The translations under genes and the position numbers were made by a program. This document shows positions 19,891 through 29,599 of a stretch of 64,000 nucleotides of DNA, in pieces. Position 1 is the first letter of the stretch; each line of letters starts with the position of its first letter. Source of the DNA: Vagococcus allomyrinae (GTDB lineage: Bacteria; Bacillota; Bacilli; Lactobacillales; Vagococcaceae). Below the pieces are notes generated by a model that worked only from the letters and a program-made list of their open reading frames with translations, ran no database searches and had not been told where the DNA came from. The DNA is taken from assembly GCF_017829975.1 (NCBI RefSeq), contig NZ_JAEEGA010000016.1, positions 80,508-144,507 on the forward strand. Direction: 5' to 3'.

Positions 19891-19932
19891 ATTCATTAGA
19901 AATTGGAAAAGAACTGATTTCTTTCAATTTAC

Positions 19933-19993
19933 CTGGTGGTCTGTGACCAGCAGGAGTGAGTAAAGGTGCTTGCTACGGCAGCCTTTTACCATA
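19933..19993 (+). promoter_or_regulatory. Structured leader of plsX
   Basis: Two hairpins lie just before the ribosome site. CTGGTGGTC (19933-19941) and GACCAGCAG (19945-19953) pair with one mismatch and a 3-nt loop. GTAAAGG (19960-19966) pairs with CCTTTTAC around TGCTTGCTACGGCAG. There is no terminator T run, so any control would be translational. The function is unknown. Confidence 0.4.
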
Positions 19994-20009
19994 AATGAGG
20001 AGGATTACT

Positions 20010-21023
20010 ATGAGAATTGCTGTGGATGCCATGGGTGGCGACAATGCCCCTCAAGCAATAGTTGAAGGGATTATGTTAGCTCAAAAGAACTACCCATCAA
20101 TCGAATTTCAATTATACGGCAAAGAATCTGAAATAAGAAAATACGTAACAAACGACACCAATATCAAAATCATCCACACCGATGAGAAAATCAACAGCGA
20201 CGATGAACCTGTGAAGGCGATTCGCCGCAAAAAAGCAGCCTCCATGGTTTTAGCAGCGAAAGCGGTCAAAGACGGTGAAGCAGACGCCATTTTTTCTGCA
20301 GGAAATACGGGAGCCTTGTTAGCCGCAGGCTTGTTTATTATCGGTCGAATCAAAAATATTGAACGACCAGGTTTAATGACCACCATGCCAGTTATGGGAA
20401 ATCCTGATGGTGGCTTTGATTTTATTGACATGGGTGCAAATGCAGATAATAAACCGGAACATATTTTACAGTATGCGATTTTAGCCAGTTATTACGCTAA
20501 AAATGTCCGTCAGATTGAAAATCCAACGGTAGGCTTGTTAAATAATGGCTCTGAAGCAACTAAAGGTAGCGAGTTGACGAAGGCCTCTTATGAGCTGTTG
20601 GCAGCGGAAAAAAGCTTGAACTTTATCGGTAATGTGGAAGCTCGGGACTTGTTGACAGGTGCGGCTGACGTAATCGTCACCGACGGGTTTACAGGGAATG
20701 CCGTGTTAAAATCAACAGAAGGCACGGCCATGGCTTTGATGGATGTCCTCAAAGCGTCAATCTTAGGAGCGGGCCTTAAAGGAAAGCTCGGGGCAGTTCT
20801 GTTAAAAGATGCCTTGCGAGGAATGAAAAAAGAATTGGATTATTCCTCTCATGGTGGGGCCGTGTTATTCGGCTTAAAAGCGCCCGTCATTAAGACCCAT
20901 GGGTCGACCGGTCCTGAAGCTGTCAGTTATACGATTCGTCAAATCCATGATATGTTGGAAAGTCATGTGATCGATGACTTAGTGGCTTATTTTGAAGAAA
21001 AGGCCAGTGACAAAGAGGATTAA
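20010..21023 (+). CDS. plsX: Phosphate acyltransferase PlsX
   Basis: A 337-aa acyl-ACP:phosphate acyltransferase that starts phospholipid synthesis and links ACP-bound chains to acyl phosphate. It opens [19 protein letters not shown] and contains [28 protein letters not shown] and the [13 protein letters not shown] motif. The ATG at 20010 has GAGGAGG in front. A track-style earlier ATG at 19995 is itself part of that ribosome site. It pairs with acpP downstream. Confidence 0.96.
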   Translation: MRIAVDAMGGDNAPQAIVEGIMLAQKNYPSIEFQLYGKESEIRKYVTNDTNIKIIHTDEKINSDDEPVKAIRRKKAASMVLAAKAVKDGEADAIFSAGNTGALLAAGLFIIGRIKNIERPGLMTTMPVMGNPDGGFDFIDMGANADNKPEHILQYAILASYYAKNVRQIENPTVGLLNNGSEATKGSELTKASYELLAAEKSLNFIGNVEARDLLTGAADVIVTDGFTGNAVLKSTEGTAMALMDVLKASILGAGLKGKLGAVLLKDALRGMKKELDYSSHGGAVLFGLKAPVIKTHGSTGPEAVSYTIRQIHDMLESHVIDDLVAYFEEKASDKED

Positions 21024-21135
21024 ATCAAGCTTTGTTGCCTCTTAAGAAAAAAAGAATAGACAAAACTTGGATAAATCAGTAGAATGATAGTGAGATATTT
21101 GTAAAGAGTTTGTAATAGTCGGGAGGTGAACGTAC

Positions 21136-21375
21136 GTGACTAAAGAAGAAGTATTACAAAAAGTTCGCTTAATTATCACCAAGCACTTTGACGTTGAAGA
21201 AGACAAAGTGGTTGAAACATTAAACATTAAAGATGACCTAGGTGCAGATTCAATTAGTATCATGGAATTTGTTCTGGAATTAGAAGATGAATTTGGCACT
21301 GAAATTTCCGATGAAGACGCAGAAAAAATCGAAACTGTCGGAGCTGCTGTTGATTACATATCAAGTCACCAATAA
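21136..21375 (+). CDS. acpP: Acyl carrier protein
   Basis: A 79-aa acidic four-helix carrier. The phosphopantetheine serine is S39 in GADSIS, where most ACPs have DSL. It carries fatty-acyl chains between synthesis enzymes and PlsX. The start is GTG after GGGAGGTGAACGTAC. The plsX-acpP pair at this spot next to opp genes is like the arrangement I associate with enterococci, which often have a second acpP in the fab operon. Confidence 0.93.
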   Translation: MTKEEVLQKVRLIITKHFDVEEDKVVETLNIKDDLGADSISIMEFVLELEDEFGTEISDEDAEKIETVGAAVDYISSHQ

Positions 21376-21381
21376 TAAAGT

Positions 21382-21426
21382 CACAGATGATTATTAGATC
21401 GCTCTAATGATTTTCTGTGGTTTTTC
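21382..21426 (+). terminator. acpP terminator
   Basis: A long stem from CACAGA (21382) to TCTGTG (21419), continuing through GATTATTAGA/TCTAATGATT, with a TCGC loop and a GTTTTTC tail. Confidence 0.85.
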
Positions 21427-21486
21427 TTATATTTAAGGTGATAGTGACAGGCTTTTTAAGAGAAGTTTGTTAAAACGGCGAAATGA

Positions 21487-21515
21487 TTGAAATAAAGCAT
21501 TATTTTAAGTATAAT
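21487..21515 (+). promoter_or_regulatory. opp1 operon promoter
   Basis: TTGAAA (21487-21492), a 17-bp spacer and a perfect TATAAT (21510-21515). It gives a leader of about 135 nt before the first transporter gene. Confidence 0.8.
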
Positions 21516-21536
21516 TATTAAATATCAAAAAGAATA

Positions 21537-21621
21537 CACATAGAAAATTGAAATACTTGATTTTCGAGCTTTTTTTTTTGGGTATTTTGGGATAAAGAAG
21601 CAGGTAATTCTTTTCTATGTG
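21537..21621 (+). promoter_or_regulatory. Inverted repeat in the opp1 leader
   Basis: Perfect 11-bp arms CACATAGAAAA (21537-21547) and TTTTCTATGTG (21611-21621) enclose 63 nt with a T9-10 run in the middle. In the mRNA this would be a long closed stem ending 20 nt before the ribosome site. Its role is not recognised. Confidence 0.5.
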
Positions 21622-21655
21622 ACAGCAGGAAAAGAAGAGAGAGAGGGGTATCCTA

Positions 21656-22663
21656 TTGAATGTTGAGGAGCAATTATTAGACATCCATGATTTACACACA
21701 GGGTTTCGAATTAAAGATGATTTCTATGATGCGGTTGACGATGTGTCGATTACATTAGGGAAAAACGAAATTCTGGCAATAGTGGGGGAATCGGGAAGTG
21801 GCAAAAGCACACTAGCAACAACGATTATGGGTCTGCATAATCCTAACAACACTAGAATTACAGGGGAAGTTATTTATAAAGATTTAAACTTATTGGAGTT
21901 TAACGAAACGTTGTACAATCAAATCCGCGGAAATGATATTGGCATGATTTTTCAGGATCCTTTGTCAGCTTTAAACCCGCTAATGAGGATTGGCGATCAA
22001 ATTGCTGAAAGTTTGTCTTACCATACCGATTTTACCAAAGAACAAAAAGAAGCTCGTGTATTAGAATTATTAGACCAAGTTGGGATTAAGAATGGCCCGC
22101 GCGTGGCTAGGCAGTATCCTCATGAATTATCAGGAGGCATGAGACAACGGGTGATTATCGCGATTGCCATCTCTTGTAAACCGCCGATTATCATCGCTGA
22201 TGAGCCAACGACGGCACTGGATGTGACGATTCAAGCGCAAATCTTGGATCTGTTGACAGATCTCCAAGCGGAAACTCAAGCAGGTATTATTTTAATTACC
22301 CATGATTTAGCCGTTGTGGCTGAAATGGCTGACCGGGTGGCAGTTATGTATGCTGGGCAAATTGTTGAGCAAGCAACTGCCAAGGAATTATTTGAAAATC
22401 CAACTCATCCATACACACGTTCATTGCTAAATTCAATTCCACAAGAAGATTCGATGGATAAGGACCTTCATGTGATTGAAGGCATTGTGCCATCATTGAA
22501 GAATTTACCGAGAAAAGGCTGTCGTTTTGCGCCGCGAATTAATTGGATTCCTGAAGAGGACCATGAAGAAAACCCAGTGTTACATGAAATTTCACCAGGG
22601 CATTTCGTTCGTTGTACATGCTACAAGCATTTTCATTTTAAAGATGAGAAAGGTGAAGTGTAA
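21656..22663 (+). CDS. oppD: Oligopeptide ABC transporter ATPase OppD (system 1)
   Basis: A 335-aa cytoplasmic ATPase of a peptide importer. GESGSGKST Walker A, LSGGMRQR signature, IIADEPTTALD Walker B and the ILITHDL switch are intact. The C-terminal OppD/DppD extension contains KGCRFAPR and VRCTCYKHF. The start is TTG at 21656 with GAGAGGGG seven bases upstream. It is the first of five co-directional genes (D-F-B-C-A) that share 1-4 base junctions or short gaps. Confidence 0.93.
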   Translation: MNVEEQLLDIHDLHTGFRIKDDFYDAVDDVSITLGKNEILAIVGESGSGKSTLATTIMGLHNPNNTRITGEVIYKDLNLLEFNETLYNQIRGNDIGMIFQDPLSALNPLMRIGDQIAESLSYHTDFTKEQKEARVLELLDQVGIKNGPRVARQYPHELSGGMRQRVIIAIAISCKPPIIIADEPTTALDVTIQAQILDLLTDLQAETQAGIILITHDLAVVAEMADRVAVMYAGQIVEQATAKELFENPTHPYTRSLLNSIPQEDSMDKDLHVIEGIVPSLKNLPRKGCRFAPRINWIPEEDHEENPVLHEISPGHFVRCTCYKHFHFKDEKGEV

Positions 22664-23613
22664 TGGGGGAATTGATTACAATAAAAGATCTGAAAGTTCA
22701 CTATCCTATACGCAGTGGCTTTTTTAATCGAGTAACGGATTATGTTTACGCAGTTGATGGCGTTGATTTTGTCATTGAAAAAGGTAAAACTTATGGGCTA
22801 GTTGGTGAGTCTGGTTCTGGTAAATCAACGACTGGTAAGGCGATTGTCGGGTTGGAAAAGGTAACCTCTGGTCAGATTATTTATGAGGGACACGACATTA
22901 CCAAGTCAAGCACTAGAAAATCAATTGGCTATAATAAAGAAGTCCAGATGATTTTTCAGGATGCTATGTCCAGTTTAAACCCGAAAAAACGGGTGGTTGA
23001 CATTATTGCAGAACCTATTCGGAATTTTGAACGACTGTCCGATCAAGAGGAAAAGCGTAAGGTTCAAGAGATGTTAGACATCGTCGGCATGCCCAATGAT
23101 GCCCTCTATAAATACCCTCATGAATTTTCTGGTGGACAACGCCAACGGATTGGGGTTGCTCGCGCAGTGGCCACGAATCCTAAACTAATTGTGGCAGATG
23201 AGCCAGTATCAGCACTGGATTTATCCGTTCAAGCTCAAGTGTTGAATTTTATGAAGCACATTCAAGAACAATTTGGGTTAAGCTACTTGTTTATTTCTCA
23301 TGATCTTGGGGTTGTTAAACATATGTGTGATAATTTAGCTATTATGCACAAAGGTCGTTTTGTGGAAATAGGGTCACGGGAAGACATTTACAATAATCCG
23401 CAGCATATTTATACGAAGCGATTACTGTCTGCCATCCCTAAAATCGATGTGGACAATCGTGAAGCACACAAAGAGAGTCGCCGTGCCGTAGAACGGGAAT
23501 TCCAAACACTTCAAAAAGAGTATTACGATAACAACGGCCGTGTTTACGATTTAAAACAATTGACAGCATCGCACCAAGCCGCGTTATTACATCTTGAAAG
23601 TGAGGGAATCTAG
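22663..23613 (+). CDS. oppF: Oligopeptide ABC transporter ATPase OppF (system 1)
   Basis: A 316-aa second ATPase subunit. It has [48 protein letters not shown] and FISHDLGVVKH. It overlaps the oppD stop by one base (TAATG), and oppB starts two bases after it, so the proteins are made together. The C-terminal OppF extension (LLSAIPKIDVDNREAHKESRR) is present. Confidence 0.93.
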   Translation: MGELITIKDLKVHYPIRSGFFNRVTDYVYAVDGVDFVIEKGKTYGLVGESGSGKSTTGKAIVGLEKVTSGQIIYEGHDITKSSTRKSIGYNKEVQMIFQDAMSSLNPKKRVVDIIAEPIRNFERLSDQEEKRKVQEMLDIVGMPNDALYKYPHEFSGGQRQRIGVARAVATNPKLIVADEPVSALDLSVQAQVLNFMKHIQEQFGLSYLFISHDLGVVKHMCDNLAIMHKGRFVEIGSREDIYNNPQHIYTKRLLSAIPKIDVDNREAHKESRRAVEREFQTLQKEYYDNNGRVYDLKQLTASHQAALLHLESEGI

Positions 23614-23615
23614 TT

Positions 23616-24578
23616 ATGTGGAAAACAATACTAAGACGGGTTATTTTAATGATTCCTCAAGTAATTATTTTAAGTGTCTTTATCTTTATTTTAGCTAAAG
23701 CCATGCCGGGGGATCCCTTTACTGGTTTAATTAATCCCAATATGGACCCAGCAGTCATCGAGCGGATGCGTGAGGCAGCAGGACTTAATGATCCGTGGTA
23801 CACACAGTACTTCCGTTGGATTGGCAACGCCTTACAAGGGGACTTTGGTAGTAGTTTCTTATACAAGTTGCCGGTGTCAACTATTATTGGTGGCCGGGCT
23901 TTAAATACGATTTGGTTGTCGATCTTTACAGTTATTTTAACCTATCTAATTGCGCTACCTTTAGGGTTGTATTCAGGTCGTTACCAAAATTCATTGTTGG
24001 ATAAAACAGTTGTCGTGTATAACTTCTTCAGTTTCGCGGTGCCAGTCTTTATCTTTGCTTTATTGATGCTCTTTATTTTTGGTTACCGTTTAGGCTGGTT
24101 TCCCACAACGGGGTCCGTTTCCAGTGGGGTTGAACCGGGGACATTGGCCTATTATTGGGATAAGTTGTATCACATTATTTTGCCGGGGATATCGCAAGCT
24201 GTCTTAGCGACGGCCGTCACGATTCAATATTTACGTAGTGAAGTTATTGATTCCCAGTCACTGGATTATGTGAGAACAGCTCGCTCAAAAGGGGTGCCAA
24301 CCAACCGTGTTTACACAGGACATATTTTCAGAAACGCTTCATTGCCAATTGCTTCACAATTAGGTTATGAAATTACGGGTCTAATCAGTGGTTCAATCGT
24401 TATTGAAAAAATCTTTGCCTATCCTGGAATTGGTAAACTATTTATTGATTCAATCCTTCAACGGGATTATACCGTTATTACAGCCTTAATTTTGATTTTA
24501 GGAATTGCGACGCTTATTGGGACGCTGTTATCAGATATCATCATGAGTATTGTTGACCCAAGAATTCGTATTCAATAA
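23616..24578 (+). CDS. oppB: Oligopeptide ABC transporter permease OppB (system 1)
   Basis: A 320-aa membrane permease with about six transmembrane helices. The first helix (ILRRVILMIPQVIILSVFIFIL) is followed by the long extracellular MPGDPF..GLNDPWYTQYFRWIGNALQGDFGSS loop typical of OppB/DppB. The EAA-type loop is DYVRTARSKGVPTNRVYTGHIFRN. The C-terminus IMSIVDPRIRIQ is standard. Confidence 0.93.
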   Translation: MWKTILRRVILMIPQVIILSVFIFILAKAMPGDPFTGLINPNMDPAVIERMREAAGLNDPWYTQYFRWIGNALQGDFGSSFLYKLPVSTIIGGRALNTIWLSIFTVILTYLIALPLGLYSGRYQNSLLDKTVVVYNFFSFAVPVFIFALLMLFIFGYRLGWFPTTGSVSSGVEPGTLAYYWDKLYHIILPGISQAVLATAVTIQYLRSEVIDSQSLDYVRTARSKGVPTNRVYTGHIFRNASLPIASQLGYEITGLISGSIVIEKIFAYPGIGKLFIDSILQRDYTVITALILILGIATLIGTLLSDIIMSIVDPRIRIQ

Positions 24579-24608
24579 AAAATCAAGTTAAGGAAAGGAT
24601 GGATAACC

Positions 24609-25529
24609 ATGAGCGAAGAAGTAAACAATGCAGTTGTAACTGAAAGTATCCCACCAATGGGAATCCGCATGATTATGCGGGAATTTAAAAAAGATAAATT
24701 AGCCATGTTTTCATTGGCGTTGCTACTTATTATATTAGTAAGTGTCTTTATTGGTTCTTTTGTGATTGATCAAGATACGGTTATGCGAGTGAGCATTTTT
24801 GATAAATATGCTGAGCCGGGTACGGTTAATTCCGATACAGGTAAAACATTTATCCTAGGAGCAGACGAAGGGGGCCGTGATGTGTTTGGTCAACTCTTTA
24901 TTGGGGCGCGTAACTCGATTATGATCGGGTTTGCTATTACGATTATCACCTCTATCATCGGTGTTGGACTTGGAATTATCTCCGGGTACTATGGCGGCAT
25001 CATCGATAATATTTTGATGCGGATTGTCGATTTTGTGATGATCTTACCGATTCAAATGATCATTATCGTGTTTGTTACGATCATTCCTAAATACAATGCT
25101 TGGTCTTTTATTTGGATCATGAGTGCCTTTTATTGGGTAGGAAAAGCTCGTCTCTTTAGAAGTAAAACCTTGTCAGAGGGACGTCGTGATTATGTCAGCG
25201 CCTCTAAAACGATGGGGACTAGCGACCTGAAAATTATGTTTAGAGAAATTATGCCCAACTTAAGTTCTCTGATTATTACCAACTTAACGATGAACTTTGC
25301 TGCTAATATTGGGATTGAAACAACGCTGACCTTCTTAGGTTTTGGGTTGCCTTCAAATGTTCCGAGTTTGGGAACTTTAATTGCCTACGCGTCAAGTGGC
25401 GACGTTTTATCAAACAAAACATGGATTTGGCTTCCAGCATCCATTCTTATTTTAGTAATGATGCTTAGCATAAACTATGTCGGTCAAGCACTGAAGCGTT
25501 CGGCAGATGCTCGACAACGACTAGGGTAA
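24609..25529 (+). CDS. oppC: Oligopeptide ABC transporter permease OppC (system 1)
   Basis: A 306-aa permease of the OppC/DppC type. It has an N-terminal cytoplasmic tail, helix 1 (LAMFSLALLLIILVSVFIGSFV), the conserved LGADEGGRDVFGQLFIGARNS loop, and the EAA loop DYVSASKTMGTSDLKIMFREIMPN. AAGGAAAGGATG precedes the ATG. It forms the channel with OppB. Confidence 0.93.
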   Translation: MSEEVNNAVVTESIPPMGIRMIMREFKKDKLAMFSLALLLIILVSVFIGSFVIDQDTVMRVSIFDKYAEPGTVNSDTGKTFILGADEGGRDVFGQLFIGARNSIMIGFAITIITSIIGVGLGIISGYYGGIIDNILMRIVDFVMILPIQMIIIVFVTIIPKYNAWSFIWIMSAFYWVGKARLFRSKTLSEGRRDYVSASKTMGTSDLKIMFREIMPNLSSLIITNLTMNFAANIGIETTLTFLGFGLPSNVPSLGTLIAYASSGDVLSNKTWIWLPASILILVMMLSINYVGQALKRSADARQRLG

Positions 25530-25556
25530 GATTTAAAAGGGGGAAATACACGCACA

Positions 25557-27332
25557 ATGAATAAGAAAAAAGTTTTAGGCTACGTTACTTTAGCAGCCGC
25601 AGCCGTTACCTTAGCCGCATGTGGCGGTGGTGACAAGAAAAAAAGTGAAAACAAAGAAACGGTAACCGAGGATGTTTCTAAGTTTCCAATCGCTGTCAGC
25701 AATGACAAAGAAGCCATTGAAGGCGGTACGTTAGACGTAGCGGTAACCATGGACACTCAATTCCAAGGGTTATTCCTATGGGAATTGTATGAGGATAATT
25801 ATGATGCTCAATTCATGCTGCCTTCTCATGAGTCTTTGTTTACAACTGACGAAGATTTTGTGATTACCAATGATGGTCCAGTTGCCCTTGATTTAGACCT
25901 TGAAAAAAAACAAGCTAAATTAACGCTACAAAAAGACTTGGTTTGGTCTGATGGTGAAAAAGTTACTGTGGAAGATCTAATCTATCCTTATGAAATTATC
26001 GGTAACAAGGACTATACAGGCGTGCGTTATGACAATACCTTTACCAATATTGTAGGCATGGAAGACTTCCATGATGGTAAATCTGACACGATTTCAGGGA
26101 TCAAAAAAGTCGATGATAAAACCATTACCATCGATTACAAAGAAATGAACCCAAGCATGCAACAAGCAGGTGGTGGTGTTTGGAGCTATGCCGCACCTAA
26201 ACATGTCTTAAAAGATATTCCAGTTAAAGATTTGGCTTCTTCTGATGCCGTCCGTAAAAATCCAGTAACTTTTGGACCATATGTCATGAATAAAATCGTG
26301 GCTGGCGAATCAGTTGAGTATGTGCCAAATGAGTACTACTATGGTGACAAACCTAAATTGGACAAAGTCATCTTATCAGCAGTGCCATCAGCTTCAATTG
26401 TTGAAGCACTTAAAGCTAAAAAATATGACATTGCGCTTAAAATACCAACAGATACTTATTCAACTTATAAGGATTTAGAAGGCTATACTAATCTTGGTCG
26501 TGAAGAATTGTCTTATACTTACTTAGGCTTCAAATTAGGTAAATGGGATGAAGAAAAAGGCGAAGTTATTCCAGATGACAAGGCTAAAATGGCGGACAAA
26601 AACTTACGTCAGGCAATGGGATATGCGGTTAACAATGACCAAGTAGGCGAAAAATTCTACAATGGCCTACGTTCAAATGCCACAACCTTGATTCCACCAG
26701 TCTTTAAATCACTGCATAACACAGAAGTAAAAGGTTACACACAAGATAAAGAAAAAGCTAAAAAACTATTAGCGGATGCTGGGTTTAAAGATACGGATGG
26801 TGATGGATTTGTCGAAGACAAAGAAGGTAAACCATTAGTCATCAAATTCGCTTCAATGTCAGGTGGCGAAACGGCTCAACCTCTTGCTGAATACTACATG
26901 CAAGAGTGGAAAGATATCGGTTTAAACGTTGAATTATCAACAGGACGTTTAATTGATTTCCAAGCCTTTTATGATAAATTGAAAAATGATGATCCGGAAG
27001 TTGATGTTTTCCAAGGGGCTTGGGGAACAGGGAACGATCCATCACCAACAGGTTTATATGGCCGCAACTCATTCTTTAACCACGGGCGTTTTGCTGCGGA
27101 AGAGAATGACAAATTATTAAAAGCGATCGATTCTTCTGACTCATTTGATCCAGAGTTCCGTAAAAAAGCCTTTGACGAGTGGCAAGCTTATGCTGCAGAA
27201 GAAGCTTTTGTTATTCCAACTCTATACAGAAGTGAAGTATTGCCTGTACACGATCGTGTAACTGGCTGGGACTGGAGTCAAAATGAATTCAGTTATTTTG
27301 CTAACGTAGGAGTTACTGCTGAAAAACGTTAA
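25557..27332 (+). CDS. oppA: Peptide-binding lipoprotein OppA (system 1, copy 1)
   Basis: A 591-aa extracellular solute-binding protein (SBP family 5). The lipoprotein signal has a KKK n-region, a hydrophobic stretch and the lipobox LAAC (lipidated C22). Mature signatures include FPIAVSNDKEAIEGGTLDVAV and GGVWSYAAPKHVLKDIPV. A DTDGDGFVED loop (about 401-410) resembles a calcium-binding loop seen in related proteins. It is the last gene of the D-F-B-C-A set and is closed by a terminator. OppA copy 2 is a close paralogue. Confidence 0.92.
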   Translation: MNKKKVLGYVTLAAAAVTLAACGGGDKKKSENKETVTEDVSKFPIAVSNDKEAIEGGTLDVAVTMDTQFQGLFLWELYEDNYDAQFMLPSHESLFTTDEDFVITNDGPVALDLDLEKKQAKLTLQKDLVWSDGEKVTVEDLIYPYEIIGNKDYTGVRYDNTFTNIVGMEDFHDGKSDTISGIKKVDDKTITIDYKEMNPSMQQAGGGVWSYAAPKHVLKDIPVKDLASSDAVRKNPVTFGPYVMNKIVAGESVEYVPNEYYYGDKPKLDKVILSAVPSASIVEALKAKKYDIALKIPTDTYSTYKDLEGYTNLGREELSYTYLGFKLGKWDEEKGEVIPDDKAKMADKNLRQAMGYAVNNDQVGEKFYNGLRSNATTLIPPVFKSLHNTEVKGYTQDKEKAKKLLADAGFKDTDGDGFVEDKEGKPLVIKFASMSGGETAQPLAEYYMQEWKDIGLNVELSTGRLIDFQAFYDKLKNDDPEVDVFQGAWGTGNDPSPTGLYGRNSFFNHGRFAAEENDKLLKAIDSSDSFDPEFRKKAFDEWQAYAAEEAFVIPTLYRSEVLPVHDRVTGWDWSQNEFSYFANVGVTAEKR

Positions 27333-27345
27333 TTAAATTGTAATG

Positions 27346-27379
27346 AAAGAGACTTAGATTTTCTAAGTCTCTTTTTTTT
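27346..27379 (+). terminator. Terminator of the first opp operon
   Basis: A 13-bp perfect stem (27346-27358 with 27362-27374) around TTT, ending in a T run. Confidence 0.9.
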
Positions 27380-27431
27380 GTAAATTCTAACTAAATTCTC
27401 ATGAAATGAAGATAATTCCTTGTTATTTTTC

Positions 27432-27468
27432 TGAAAGCGATATTTATTCGTTTTCCAAGCGCTTTCTT
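27432..27468. promoter_or_regulatory. Two cre-like sites upstream of OppA copy 2
   Basis: TTCCAAGCGCTTTCTT (27453-27468) matches 14 of 16 positions of WTGNAARCGNWWWCAW. TGAAAGCGATATTTA (27432-27446) is a weaker match. They lie 33-70 bp upstream of the -35 box of the copy 2 promoter, so CcpA control of this extra binding protein is possible. Confidence 0.5.
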
Positions 27469-27500
27469 GTGTCGAATATAACAGTAGCGCGACAAAATGA

Positions 27501-27529
27501 TTGCAATATGGTGAGAATTAAGATAATAT
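27501..27529 (+). promoter_or_regulatory. Promoter of OppA copy 2 with spacer motif
   Basis: TTGCAA (27501-27506), 17-bp spacer containing GTGAGAA (27511-27517), and TAATAT (27524-27529). The same spacer motif at the same offset is found at the promoters of OppA copies 3 and 4. Confidence 0.7.
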
Positions 27530-27601
27530 TATAGCTAGAGAACCTATTTTTATTTTTATGTTGATGTTTTTTAAAATTGTTCTAAGGGGGACGAAATTAG
27601 T

Positions 27602-29389
27602 ATGAAGAAGAAAAAAACGTTAGGCTTGATTACTCTTACTGTAGCAGCGGCTTTAACACTGGCGGCTTGTGGTGGCGGTAGTAAAGAGGATGGCAAAAGC
27701 AAAGAGAACAAAGAAACCGCAACTGAAGATGTGTCGAAATTCCCGATTGTGACCTCTAATACGGATAAACCGATTGAGGGTGGCGATTTAGAGGTAGCTG
27801 TTGTGACAGACACTCAGTTCAAGGGACTATTTTTATGGGAGCTATATCAAGATGCTTATGATGACTATTTTATGAAACCATCCCATGAAACTCTATTTAC
27901 GACAGACGCGGATTTTGTTATTACTGATGATGGCCCAGTTAAAATGGAATTGGATCAGGATAAAAAACAAGTAACTTTAACACTTCAAAAAGATGTGAAG
28001 TGGTCAGATGGGGAAGCTCTAACAGTCGATGATATCATTTATTCTTATGAAATCATCGGACATAAAGATTATACGGGGATTCGTTATGATGATACCTTTA
28101 TCAACGTTGTTGGGATGGATGAGTATCATGATGGGAAAGCTGATACTATTTCCGGGATAAAACGAGTAGACGACAAGACAGTTACCATTGATTATAAAGA
28201 AGTGAGTCCAACTATGCTACAAGCAGGTGGTGGTGTTTGGAGTTATGCCGCACCAAAACATGTCTTAAAAGACATTCCTGTAAAGGATTTAGAATCATCG
28301 GACGCTGTTCGTAAGAATCCAGTTACCTTTGGTCCTTATAAAATGAATAAAATTGTTGCCGGTGAATCTGTTGAGTATGTGCCAAATGAGTACTACTATG
28401 GTGACAAGCCAAACTTAGATAAAATTACATTTAACTCTGTTCCAGCAGAATCAATTGTAGAAGCGTTAAAGTCTAAGAAGTATGATATGGTTTATTCTAT
28501 GCCAACAGATACTTATCCGACTTACAAAGATTTAAAAGACTATGAAATCTTAGGTCGTGAACAAATGTCTTATACTTACCTTGGCTTTAAACTTGGTACA
28601 TGGGACAAGGAAGCTAATGAAGTTAAGATGGATGAAAATGCTAAAATGGCAGATGTCAGCTTGCGTCAAGCAATGGGCTATGCAGTTAACAATGATCAAG
28701 TAGGAGAGAAATTCTACAATGGCTTGCGTTCAAATGCAACATCACTGATTCCGCCTGTTTTCAAAACGTTCCACAATGATAAGATGGAAGGTTATACCCA
28801 AGATAAAGAAAAGGCTAAAAAATTATTAGCTGATGCTGGCTTTAAAGATACAGATGATGATGGTTTTGTAGAAGACAAAGATGGCAAGCCATTAGTGATT
28901 AAATTTGCCTCTATGTCAGGTGGCGAAACGGCTCAACCGTTAGCAGAGTACTACATGCAAGAATGGAAAGACATCGGTTTGAATGTTGAATTAACAACAG
29001 GACGCTTAATTGATTTCCAAGCGTTTTATGATAAATTGGAAAATGATGATCCTGAAGTTGATGTGTATCAAGGGGCTTGGAGTACAGGAACTGATCCGAA
29101 TCCAGCAGGTCTATATGGTAGAACGGCCATCTTTAACTATTCTCGATTTGCTTCTGAAGAGAATGATAAGTTGCTGAAAAACATTAATTCTAAAGATTCA
29201 TTTGATGCGGACTTCCGTAAAAAAGCCTTTGATGAGTGGCAAGAGTATGCTCATGAGCAAGCTTTTGTTATTCCAACATTGTTCCGTAACGAAACAATGC
29301 CAATTAGTAGCCGTGTGACTAACTGGGATTGGCATCAAGACCAATTTAATTCATGGGTTTCAGTTGGTGTAACCTCTGAAGAACGTTAA
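27602..29389 (+). CDS. Peptide-binding lipoprotein OppA (copy 2)
   Basis: A 595-aa SBP family 5 lipoprotein with signal KKKKTLGLITLTVAAALTL and lipobox LAAC. It is very similar to copy 1 over its whole length (for example the shared GGVWSYAAPKHVLKDIPVKDLxSSDAVRKNPVTFGPY block) and is clearly a tandem duplicate. Unlike copy 1 it has its own promoter, cre-like sites and terminator, so it can be expressed apart from the transporter. It probably delivers to system 1. Confidence 0.92.
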   Translation: MKKKKTLGLITLTVAAALTLAACGGGSKEDGKSKENKETATEDVSKFPIVTSNTDKPIEGGDLEVAVVTDTQFKGLFLWELYQDAYDDYFMKPSHETLFTTDADFVITDDGPVKMELDQDKKQVTLTLQKDVKWSDGEALTVDDIIYSYEIIGHKDYTGIRYDDTFINVVGMDEYHDGKADTISGIKRVDDKTVTIDYKEVSPTMLQAGGGVWSYAAPKHVLKDIPVKDLESSDAVRKNPVTFGPYKMNKIVAGESVEYVPNEYYYGDKPNLDKITFNSVPAESIVEALKSKKYDMVYSMPTDTYPTYKDLKDYEILGREQMSYTYLGFKLGTWDKEANEVKMDENAKMADVSLRQAMGYAVNNDQVGEKFYNGLRSNATSLIPPVFKTFHNDKMEGYTQDKEKAKKLLADAGFKDTDDDGFVEDKDGKPLVIKFASMSGGETAQPLAEYYMQEWKDIGLNVELTTGRLIDFQAFYDKLENDDPEVDVYQGAWSTGTDPNPAGLYGRTAIFNYSRFASEENDKLLKNINSKDSFDADFRKKAFDEWQEYAHEQAFVIPTLFRNETMPISSRVTNWDWHQDQFNSWVSVGVTSEER

Positions 29390-29404
29390 TAATTGATTCA
29401 ATTT

Positions 29405-29448
29405 AGAAACGAAATAGGATTTCTCCTATTTCGTTTCTTTTCTTCTTT
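29405..29448 (+). terminator. Terminator of OppA copy 2
   Basis: A 15-bp perfect stem (29405-29419 with 29424-29438), TTTC loop, followed by TTTCTTCTTT. Confidence 0.9.
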
Positions 29449-29513
29449 GTGAATCAATGATAGCTGTAAATGCTTATAAAAGGGGCGTATTGTAATTTTT
29501 CGGCACATTTTTA

Positions 29514-29542
29514 TTGCATTTTAGTGAGAAAGATTATATTAT
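29514..29542 (+). promoter_or_regulatory. Promoter of OppA copy 3 with spacer motif
   Basis: TTGCAT (29514-29519), 17-bp spacer with GTGAGAA (29524-29530), TATTAT (29537-29542). Confidence 0.7.
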
Positions 29543-29599
29543 ACTAATTAGTTCGTAAATATTTTAATGTATTTTTAACATTCAAAAGGGGGAAATGTT

